This document shows, one piece after another, positions 15,121 to 21,471 of a stretch of 21,471 nucleotides of DNA. The number at the start of each line of letters is the position of its first letter. The stretch's first letter is position 1. The translations under genes were made by a program, and so were the position numbers. Below the pieces are notes generated by a model. The model saw only the letters and a list, made by a program, of their open reading frames with translations, was not told where the DNA came from and did no database searches. Source of the stretch: Klebsiella pneumoniae (GTDB lineage Bacteria > Pseudomonadota > Gammaproteobacteria > Pseudomonadales > Pseudohongiellaceae); NCBI GenBank assembly GCA_945869725.1, contig CAMBPO010000040.1, forward strand, positions 1-21,471, read 5' to 3'.

Positions 15121-15215
15121 CACCGTCTTTTGACAGTAAAAAAAACAGACTGTTGGTGGATTTATCTCGTGGCTGAGAGCGGTACTCTGGATTAACGCAT
15201 AGAGCTTCGAATAGG

Positions 15216-15713
15216 TTATTGCAGACTGAAGGGCGCGTGAGTCTGTTCCAGGCGCAACAAAAATTCTTTACAGTCAAGGCCGCCACCAAAACCAATGAGT
15301 GCACCGTTACTTCCAATAACGCGGTGACAGGGAATTACTATCGGCAAAGGATTCTGGCCGTTGGCTGCTCCAACCGCTCTGCTTGCTTCAGGTTTTCTAA
15401 TGCGTTTGGCGATATCACCATAGCTGCATGTCGCGCCGTAGGGAATTTTCTCCAGCGCGGCCCAGACCGCTAACTGGAAATCGGTACCCCTGGGCGTTAA
15501 CGCCAGAGAGAATGTGGTCAGTTCACCAGCAAAATAGGCTGCCAGCTGTTGCTTGACCGGTTTAAAGGCATCATTTCTTCTCATCCAGTCTGCAGACGGG
15601 AGTCTGGTAGCCTGCCCTGTCGGAAAACTGATTAGTTCGAGCGACACGCCATCACCGGCCAGCAGTAAACTGCCAACCGGTGAGTCGTAATAGCTATAGT
15701 AAGTGGCACTCAT
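15216..15713 (-). CDS. ogt: Methylated-DNA--protein-cysteine methyltransferase (O6-alkylguanine repair)
   Basis: A suicide enzyme that moves the alkyl group from O6-alkylguanine (or O4-alkylthymine) in DNA to its own cysteine. The acceptor Cys129 sits in IPCHRV (127-132), preceded by NGQNPLPIV. SRAVGAA (111-117) carries the arginine finger Arg112, and PYGATCSYGDIA (91-102) is the winged-helix part. At 165 residues it is a single-domain Ogt type without the Ada regulatory domain. I chose the ATG at 15713. It begins two bases after the stop codon of the upstream PQQ dehydrogenase and has no clear ribosome binding site, so translational coupling to that gene is likely. A TTG two codons earlier would overlap the dehydrogenase stop. 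Finding a DNA repair gene inside an alcohol dehydrogenase operon is unusual. Confidence 0.94.
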   Translation of the reverse strand: MSATYYSYYDSPVGSLLLAGDGVSLELISFPTGQATRLPSADWMRRNDAFKPVKQQLAAYFAGELTTFSLALTPRGTDFQLAVWAALEKIPYGATCSYGDIAKRIRKPEASRAVGAANGQNPLPIVIPCHRVIGSNGALIGFGGGLDCKEFLLRLEQTHAPFSLQ

Positions 15714-15715
15714 AT

Positions 15716-17911
15716 TCAACGCGTTTGCAGATCTTCAGCCAGTGCAACCGCTCTTGAAATAACATACTGGAGGACTGCTTCTGTATCAGATTCACTGAGT
15801 TGGCCGTCAAAAGCCACCATGCCGCCAGCTGCTAATTCTCCTCTCAGAACAACTGCATTCCAGGCGTCCAGATTATGCAAACGCGCGGAGTAGCGAAGGT
15901 CTGGAAATACACCTGCACCATCACTGGCTGCATTGTTTCCGTGGCACACGCTGCAGAAGCGTCCGTAAGCCTGTTCGCCTTGTGCCAACATTTCATTGTT
16001 TGCAATCAGCGGCGGAGGATTGAGGGCGCGCTCTTCTGCGGTGATCACCTGAGTTGGCAATTGATGTGTGCCGTTTAACGCATACACCAGCAGACGGGAG
16101 TTATTACTGGATTCACGGGTAGTAGACCCTAACGCTCCCGGGCCTGTCTGTGGCAGAGCGCGAGATCCGCTCAGGACAGCCACATACTGGACACCATCAA
16201 TCATATAGGTTGAGGGCGCTGCAACCGTTGAAGATTGAGTAATGGCTGACCACAAACGTTCACCATCCGTATCCCGGTAGGCCACAAATTCCCCTGCGCC
16301 GTTACCCTGGAAAACCAGGCCGCCGGCGGTTGATACAACACCCGCAGCATGCGTAGGGATTAATTGAGGCGCTCGCCAGACTTCGCGCTGTGCAACAGGA
16401 TCCCATGCCAGCAGGTATGCCTGCCGCACAGGGGCTGCATCGCCCGCTGCCGCAACAAGACGTGCCCCTTCAGCGAAGTCGGTCCCGGTATTCCAGCCCC
16501 TTTCGGAGATAACCATATCGGGCTGTGCAACATAGCCCATGTTATTCTCGGTCGCGGGTAGATAAACAAGGTTGGTTTTTTTGCTGAACGACATTGGATG
16601 CCAGTTATGTCCACCGAGTGGGCCTGGCTGAACAATCAGTGGGATGCCGGTGATGTTATAACGTGCTTCCGGGACCTCAACAGGACGTCCGGTCTCCAGA
16701 TCGACATGGGTTGCCCAGTTCACAGGCACAAATTTTTCAGCAGACAGCAGTCGACCTGTTAATGCGTCGAGCACATAGAAAAAGCCATTTTTTGGCGCCT
16801 GCATTACAACGCGGCGGGTTTCGCCGCCAATATCAAGATCCGCGACAACAATCTGCTGTGTTGCGGTGTAGTCCCAGGTTTCGCCGGGTGTTGTCTGGTA
16901 ATGCCATACATAACTGCCGTCGTCAGGATTGATTGCAACGATTGATGTCAGAAACAGATTGTCTCCGCCACCTGGGCTGCGAAGCGACTGGTTCCACGGA
17001 GAGCCATTGCCAACACCGATATACATCAGATGTGATTGCGGGTCGTACGCCATGGAATCCCAGACCGTACCGCCCGCTCCCATTGCCCACCACTCGCCTG
17101 TCCAGGTGTCAGCAGCCCATTCCAGTTCCGGTTGTTCAAAACCATCTGCAGGATTGCCGGGTACCGTGTAAAAACGCCACTGTTGCTCACCGGTGTTTGT
17201 GTCGTATGCGGTGATATAACCACGTACACCGTATTCACCACCGGCATTGCCGATGATCACCTTGCCATCAACAATGCGCGGCACGCCAGTAATCGTATAA
17301 GGACGCGACTGGTCAACGGTAACAACACTCCAGAGCTCTTCGCCTGTGGTGGCGTTTAATGCGATCAGACGTCCATCAAGCGCGCCTACAAACACTTTGC
17401 CTTCCCAGACAGCGACACCACGGTTGACAACATCGCAGCATGCATCAACTCCGCGTGCGCGATCGACCTGAGGATCATACTCCCACAACAGACTTCCGGT
17501 TTTTGCATCAAAGGCTTTGACCATGCTCCATGCCGTGGTGATGTACAGCGCGCCATCGACGATGACGGGTGTCGCTTCCTGGCCACGACTGGTGTCAAGA
17601 TCCGCTGACCACAGCAGTCCTAACTGGTCAACGTTTTCAGTATTGATCTGGTCCAACGGGCTGAAACGTTGTTCCCAGTAGTCACGACCCGCGGCCATCC
17701 AGTTTCCCGGCTCAGAGTCAGCGTTCGTCAGGCGCATGCTGTCAACCGCAGCGGCATATGTAGCTACTGTTGCAGCCCCATTCGAGGAACTGACGGTTGT
17801 TGATGCCGATTGAGTATCAGCAGGTGTTTCAGTAGGTTGTTCTGCAGGTCCACACGCGGCCAGCAGGATTGCGGCCGCAGCCAGCAATCCCAGGTTGCTA
17901 ATTTTTATCAT
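15716..17911 (-). CDS. PQQ-dependent quinohemoprotein alcohol dehydrogenase, lipoprotein, C-terminal cytochrome c
   Basis: An exported enzyme that oxidises alcohols with pyrroloquinoline quinone and passes electrons to its own heme. A lipobox L17-A18-A19-C20 ends the signal peptide, so it is predicted to be a lipid-anchored periplasmic protein. The eight-bladed propeller covers about 70-615, with repeated W-docking motifs (GSLLWEYD, GEELWSVV, GEQQWRFY). The vicinal disulfide Cys158-Cys159, calcium ligands Glu226 and Asn302, and the likely catalytic Asp347 in GETWDYTATQ match type II quinohemoproteins. The cytochrome c domain has CSVCH at 653-657 and a likely axial Met698. At 731 residues it has the expected length for this fusion. 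It starts 31 bases after the upstream quinohemoprotein, with AGGGGG 5 bases before the ATG. No PQQ synthesis genes are in the window. Confidence 0.93.
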   Translation of the reverse strand: MIKISNLGLLAAAAILLAACGPAEQPTETPADTQSASTTVSSSNGAATVATYAAAVDSMRLTNADSEPGNWMAAGRDYWEQRFSPLDQINTENVDQLGLLWSADLDTSRGQEATPVIVDGALYITTAWSMVKAFDAKTGSLLWEYDPQVDRARGVDACCDVVNRGVAVWEGKVFVGALDGRLIALNATTGEELWSVVTVDQSRPYTITGVPRIVDGKVIIGNAGGEYGVRGYITAYDTNTGEQQWRFYTVPGNPADGFEQPELEWAADTWTGEWWAMGAGGTVWDSMAYDPQSHLMYIGVGNGSPWNQSLRSPGGGDNLFLTSIVAINPDDGSYVWHYQTTPGETWDYTATQQIVVADLDIGGETRRVVMQAPKNGFFYVLDALTGRLLSAEKFVPVNWATHVDLETGRPVEVPEARYNITGIPLIVQPGPLGGHNWHPMSFSKKTNLVYLPATENNMGYVAQPDMVISERGWNTGTDFAEGARLVAAAGDAAPVRQAYLLAWDPVAQREVWRAPQLIPTHAAGVVSTAGGLVFQGNGAGEFVAYRDTDGERLWSAITQSSTVAAPSTYMIDGVQYVAVLSGSRALPQTGPGALGSTTRESSNNSRLLVYALNGTHQLPTQVITAEERALNPPPLIANNEMLAQGEQAYGRFCSVCHGNNAASDGAGVFPDLRYSARLHNLDAWNAVVLRGELAAGGMVAFDGQLSESDTEAVLQYVISRAVALAEDLQTR

Positions 17912-17942
17912 TTTTTCCCCCTGAGCATTAGTCAGAATTCAT

Positions 17943-19775
17943 TTACTGCTGTTTAAGTCTGAATACCAGCACCGCGTTGCCCGGCATCTGGCCGAATGTA
18001 GCATAACCTGTGCTGACAATCATGTAGTCGCCGCTCAGCACGGGCCCTGTCGCGTCGATCGAGCCGCCTTTGGCAGCAATTGCGTTTATGGTCGGATATT
18101 CCTGAACAGTATTGTACTCCCACACCAGTTCTCCGGTAGCAGCATCATGTGCAAACAGGTATCCACTTAACGAACTGGCAATGATCAATCCATCAGTGCT
18201 GGTAGCGGGACCCGAATAGGCATCCATGCAGCCTTGCACACCATCCTGGCATCGTTCTGGGACGGGTGCATACCAGAGAACTTCGCCGGTTTTCATGTCG
18301 ATGGCATGCAGGCCAGGTTGACGACTCTCACCCGAATCATTCACACCACCACGGTCGGATACCGGTACATACACAACGTCACCTGAGAAGGTCATGCCCC
18401 AATGAATGCCGCCAAGAGCACCTCCGCGGCCAACACGGGTTGACCATAAAAGTTCACCGTTATTATTCGGGTCAAGTCCAACTACAACAGCACCTTTGCT
18501 GCCGGCGACAACAATATCGCGACCGTCTGAGAGGGTTGTTGTTACAACAGGGGCGCCAATATCAAGATCGGGGCCTGCATCCGGGCAGTTGGGGTGACTG
18601 CCGCCCATGGCACATGCCATGGTGAAAGCGTCATCTGATACTGTCTGATGGATCCAGTTTATCTCCCCGCTTGCCATATCAAAGGCAATCACTGAATCGC
18701 TGCTGTCGCTAGCCGGACGTGTATAGTTTTGACCTGAGCCTGCGTACACCACGCCGCGTTCAACATCCATGCTGGGTGCCTGCCAGATCGGCGCACCTGA
18801 GGGCGCCATCACAGGATTGCCTGCGCTGTTAACCCCGACCTGTGTTGCTTCATCCATAATGTAGGTGTGCCAAATTTTTTCGCCGCTGTTCAGGTCAAAA
18901 GCAGCCACGTTGCCACGGAATGTGCAGCAATGATGATCTGGCCGCCCCGCAGCGCTGACCTCGGCGGAGGAGACCGGGACAAATATACGGTCACCCGCTA
19001 CTACCGGTGAACCTGTGCTGCGTGCAAACTGATGAGGATCAACTTCTGCTTCCCAGACCAGATCACCGGTCGTGGCGTTAAGAACATGTAATTCATTGGA
19101 AGCCACTGCCACAACGGCCAGATGTTCGTTGCGTTGCTCGGACCATGCAATGGTGATTGCGGCGCGCACTTCCTGCGGAGCCTGGTAGGTCCAGTAGGCA
19201 CAGCCACTTGTGATATCCATGGCATAGACAGTCCCGGTCGTACTTCCCATAAACATGACATTATTTATCACGCTGGGCTGTGCACGCGCTGCACTGGCAT
19301 TGTCTAGTCCGAACGCCCACACAAATTCAAGATCCGCGATGGTGCTGGCAGAGATGCCGGTACCCTCACTGGATTGAAAGCGAGGATTACTGTCACCATT
19401 TCCCCAGCCATTCCAATTAGTGGCAAGGTTCAGGTTAAGTGCAGGCATTGACTGTTTGCAGCGCGCAAGACCAGCAATGGTATCGGCCTGCATGCGCGAA
19501 CCGCTCAGATATTCTGCCAGGGCAATCTTTTGCTCGTCACTCAGCGCCGCGCCCTGGGGGGCCATAATCCCTTGAGTGAGTGACAAATAGACACTGTTGG
19601 CAGTGTAGGTAGCCAGGGCTTCCCGGCGCGGGGTACGTTCGTCGGTGGGTGCCGCATGGCACATGGCGCAGTGCTGGGTGTAAAGACTTTCACCGTCCAG
19701 ATTTTCTGCTGAATTGACAAGCGGCATTACAACAACGGACAGCAAAACCAGTAATGTGCCTAACATTCTTTTCAT
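17943..19775 (-). CDS. PQQ-binding quinohemoprotein with N-terminal cytochrome c (polyvinyl-alcohol-dehydrogenase-like)
   Basis: Residues 1 to about 23 are a Sec signal peptide (MKRMLGTLLVLLSVVVM, then NSA). A cytochrome c domain follows with heme site CAMCH at 36-40 and likely axial Met71 in QGIMAPQGA. The rest is a PQQ-type beta-propeller with W-motifs such as GCAYWTYQ, GDLVWEAE, GEKIWHTY and GELVWEYN. This order, heme first, matches polyvinyl alcohol dehydrogenases and related polymer-alcohol dehydrogenases, as does the CCTFRG segment at 283-288. Extra cysteines (CAMGG, PNCPDAG, RCQDGVQGC) suggest disulfides in the periplasm. It is the first gene of the minus-strand run, with GGAGAGG 6 bases before the ATG. 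The substrate could be a secondary alcohol or polymer and cannot be fixed from sequence. PQQ binding is inferred from family resemblance. Confidence 0.88.
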   Translation of the reverse strand: MKRMLGTLLVLLSVVVMPLVNSAENLDGESLYTQHCAMCHAAPTDERTPRREALATYTANSVYLSLTQGIMAPQGAALSDEQKIALAEYLSGSRMQADTIAGLARCKQSMPALNLNLATNWNGWGNGDSNPRFQSSEGTGISASTIADLEFVWAFGLDNASAARAQPSVINNVMFMGSTTGTVYAMDITSGCAYWTYQAPQEVRAAITIAWSEQRNEHLAVVAVASNELHVLNATTGDLVWEAEVDPHQFARSTGSPVVAGDRIFVPVSSAEVSAAGRPDHHCCTFRGNVAAFDLNSGEKIWHTYIMDEATQVGVNSAGNPVMAPSGAPIWQAPSMDVERGVVYAGSGQNYTRPASDSSDSVIAFDMASGEINWIHQTVSDDAFTMACAMGGSHPNCPDAGPDLDIGAPVVTTTLSDGRDIVVAGSKGAVVVGLDPNNNGELLWSTRVGRGGALGGIHWGMTFSGDVVYVPVSDRGGVNDSGESRQPGLHAIDMKTGEVLWYAPVPERCQDGVQGCMDAYSGPATSTDGLIIASSLSGYLFAHDAATGELVWEYNTVQEYPTINAIAAKGGSIDATGPVLSGDYMIVSTGYATFGQMPGNAVLVFRLKQQ

Positions 19776-19888
19776 TTATCGCCTCTCCCGATGACAGTCT
19801 TTTTTGAAACTCAGGCCTGATCTCTCTCCAATCAGTGCTTAGAGAAGTACGCAGACGGCCGAATGGTACCCGAAACCGGCATCAAAAC

Positions 19889-19900
19889 GAACAGCTGTTC
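19889..19900. promoter_or_regulatory. 12-bp perfect palindrome upstream of the quinohemoprotein operon
   Basis: GAACAGCTGTTC is a perfect 12-bp palindrome about 114 bases upstream of the quinohemoprotein start codon, in the 269-base divergent region shared with corA. Its position and symmetry suit a dimeric regulator. It fits the Gram-positive-type SOS pattern GAAC-N4-GTTC, but not the gammaproteobacterial LexA consensus, so I do not assign a regulator. Confidence 0.3.
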
Positions 19901-19980
19901 TTTGCAATTGCGACTGATCCCCGGGTGGCTGCGTCAATCTTGTTTGGTGTATAGTCCAGAGCGTTAAACAACGATATAAC

Positions 19981-19998
19981 TCATGACCTCGGTCATGA
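19981..19998. promoter_or_regulatory. 8-bp-arm inverted repeat upstream of corA-type gene
   Basis: TCATGACC and GGTCATGA are separated by TC, giving an 18-bp near-continuous inverted repeat 47 bases before the transporter start codon. TATAGT at 19950-19955 upstream could be its -10 element, which would place the repeat in the 5' untranslated region as a hairpin or downstream operator. There is no T tract after it, so it is not an intrinsic terminator. Confidence 0.4.
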
Positions 19999-20044
19999 TG
20001 TTGTGCCTCCTTTGGGTTGCTGATAAACGGACAGGCTTGATTTT

Positions 20045-20995
20045 ATGCTGATTAGATTTCATCTTGATTCTCAGCAGTGTCTTCTCCCCGCGCAGGAAGA
20101 CGTCACCAGTCAAAATCTGAGTGAAGCGATTTGGCTGGATCTGATCAACCCGGATGATGAAGAACGAGAGATGATGGCAAGTCTGCACAGCCAGCCATTA
20201 CTAGACACAGAAGATGTTGAGGAAATTGAGGCTTCTGCCAGATCGTATCAGGATGAAGCGGGTCTGCACGTGCACTCCATGTTCCTGCATAAAGTTGATG
20301 AGCGACATCGCAATACCAGTGTGGCGTTCACCCTCTCTGATACACAGTTGATTACCTTGCGGGAGCGCGAAATTCCTGTCTTCAGATTGCTGCGAATGCG
20401 AGCCCGACGCCAGCGCGGTCTGGTAGAGGATCCTGTTGCAATCCTCTTGGCATTATTTGAAATAAAGATTGACGATCTTGCAGACACTCTTGAAGAGGTT
20501 TACACACAACTTGAAGAGACCAGCAATCTGGTGCTGGAAGATAACGACAGCCCCATTGAGGATGCACTGGATGAATTGGCCCGTCAGGAAGATACCAATG
20601 GCAAGGTGCGGCTTTGTTTGATGGATACACAACGGGCGCTGAGTTTTTTGTTGCGCCGTGGAAAGATGTCGGCAATCCATGCGGAAACTGCAAGGGAATT
20701 ATTGCGCGATATCGACTCTCTGTTACCTCACAACAGTTTTGTTTTTGACAAGATCAACTTTTTGATGGATGCCGCTCAGGGATTTATCAGCATCAAACAG
20801 AGTCAGATCATCAAGACGTTTTCAATTGCGGCGGTTGTTTTTCTGCCGCCTACAGTTATCGCCAGCATCTACGGCATGAACTTTGGTCTGATGCCCGAAT
20901 TACAATGGCAGCTCGGTTATCCGTTTGCGCTGGTGCTGATGTTCCTGTCTGGTGTTGCGCCTTATGTGTTTTTCAAGCTCAAAGGCTGGCTCTGA
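20045..20995 (+). CDS. CorA-family divalent metal ion transporter
   Basis: An inner-membrane pentameric channel for Mg2+ or a related divalent ion. The signature YGMNF (276-280, Gly277-Met278-Asn279) follows the first membrane helix at about 257-276. A second helix lies at about 292-311, followed by a short basic end KLKGWL. The N-terminal 250 residues form the cytoplasmic domain, rich in acidic and coiled helical sequence (LADTLEEVYTQLEE, ARELLRDIDSLLPHN). At 316 residues the length is typical. CorA and ZntB cannot be separated by this motif alone, so no symbol is given. An AGG about 9 bases before the ATG supports the start. The upstream leader contains an inverted repeat that may be regulatory. 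Confidence 0.92.
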   Translation: MLIRFHLDSQQCLLPAQEDVTSQNLSEAIWLDLINPDDEEREMMASLHSQPLLDTEDVEEIEASARSYQDEAGLHVHSMFLHKVDERHRNTSVAFTLSDTQLITLREREIPVFRLLRMRARRQRGLVEDPVAILLALFEIKIDDLADTLEEVYTQLEETSNLVLEDNDSPIEDALDELARQEDTNGKVRLCLMDTQRALSFLLRRGKMSAIHAETARELLRDIDSLLPHNSFVFDKINFLMDAAQGFISIKQSQIIKTFSIAAVVFLPPTVIASIYGMNFGLMPELQWQLGYPFALVLMFLSGVAPYVFFKLKGWL

Positions 20996-21070
20996 TTCCA
21001 ATAATACGGTGACTGCCAGTTTTTGTTGCTATGCAATTCAACGCCTTCAATATCAATAAGAGGCAGCTGT

Positions 21071-21471
21071 ATGTTTAACACGCTTCAGGCTTTGATAAAC
21101 CGCTCTGTCGATATCAGGCAAGGTGAGGGAGCGCCGTTGTTTCTGTCAGGGCTCTACTATTTTTTGCTGCTGTGTGCCTATTACATTATCAGACCCATAC
21201 GTGATGACATGGGCGCAGAGGGTGGCGTCGAGAATCTGGCATGGCTGTTTACCGGCACCCTTGTTGGCATGATGATCCTGCACCCGATTTACTCCGCAAT
21301 TGTCAGTCGTATGCCCCGTCGCCAGTTCATAGCCGTTGTATATCGTTTTTTTATGGTTCAACTGCTGGTGTTTTATGCCTTGTTTCAGGTTTTAGAGGGT
21401 GTCAGCGAAGTGTGGACTGGACGGGTATTTTTTATCTGGAGCAGCGTATTCAACCTGTTTGTGATTTCGGT
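21071..21471 (+). CDS. Tlc-type NTP/NDP transporter-like membrane protein, N-terminal part (cut by window end)
   Basis: The frame is open from an ATG at 21071, with AAGAGG 7 bases upstream, to the right edge, giving 133 visible residues. After a short amphipathic start (MFNTLQALINRSVDIRQGE), the first membrane helix and its end read LYYFLLLCAYYIIRPIRDDMG. This resembles the first helix of Tlc-type nucleotide transporters and related MFS-like proteins of free-living proteobacteria. Two or three further hydrophobic helices follow (LAWLFTGTLVGMMILHPIY, RFFMVQLLVFYALFQVL, VFFIWSSVFNLFVISV). Classical Tlc proteins exchange ATP for ADP in intracellular bacteria; the role of the free-living homologues is not clear. 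It follows the transporter gene by 75 bases on the same strand, without an obvious terminator between. Confidence 0.7.
   Translation, partial: MFNTLQALINRSVDIRQGEGAPLFLSGLYYFLLLCAYYIIRPIRDDMGAEGGVENLAWLFTGTLVGMMILHPIYSAIVSRMPRRQFIAVVYRFFMVQLLVFYALFQVLEGVSEVWTGRVFFIWSSVFNLFVIS

Noticed and set aside
15130..15150. T tract on the minus strand after ogt as an intrinsic terminator
   Set aside because: The sequence before the T run has only a 5-base palindrome with a one-base loop, which cannot form a stable hairpin.

Overview
The window reads as a chromosome segment of a gammaproteobacterium, probably an aquatic heterotroph (inference). The pointers are an SbcB-type exonuclease I, a PilU retraction ATPase, a DUF349 protein and a long-form aspartate carbamoyltransferase, together with acyl-CoA catabolism genes and exported PQQ quinohemoproteins. 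Genes are dense. No rRNA, tRNA or CRISPR array was seen.

Layout. 1-5.6 kb is housekeeping: the 3' end of a DUF349 gene, then on the minus strand a PlsC-like acyltransferase and sbcB, then on the plus strand pyrB and pilU. 5.6-10.4 kb is a divergent catabolic locus. On the minus strand are an HSD10-type short-chain dehydrogenase and a long-chain-type acyl-CoA dehydrogenase. On the plus strand are an alpha-methylacyl-CoA racemase-like CoA-transferase family III enzyme and an amidase-signature enzyme. The racemase, dehydrogenase and HSD10 homologues are the set expected for beta-oxidation of 2-methyl-branched acyl-CoAs.

10.4-14.0 kb is the most dynamic part. It holds an unrecognised short ORF pair, a GC-richer gene for a membrane proton-pumping pyrophosphatase (hppA), a strong bidirectional terminator, an unrecognised small gene, a fragment of an IS3-family transposase, and the broken 3' end of a soluble family I inorganic pyrophosphatase gene (ppa). 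An intact membrane pyrophosphatase therefore lies next to a dead soluble one with transposon debris between them, which suggests replacement of one PPi-hydrolysing system by another at this locus.

14.0-19.8 kb is a minus-strand run, read from high to low coordinates. It starts with a PVA-dehydrogenase-like quinohemoprotein (cytochrome c at the N-terminus), then a lipoprotein PQQ alcohol dehydrogenase (cytochrome c at the C-terminus), then a translationally coupled O6-alkylguanine DNA alkyltransferase, and a XdhC-family protein. 20.0-21.5 kb carries a CorA-family metal ion transporter and the start of a Tlc-type nucleotide transporter cut by the window edge.

The best candidate for something new is the hppA / broken ppa / IS3 locus. 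Next is the operon pairing two quinohemoproteins of opposite domain order with a DNA alkyl-damage repair gene.
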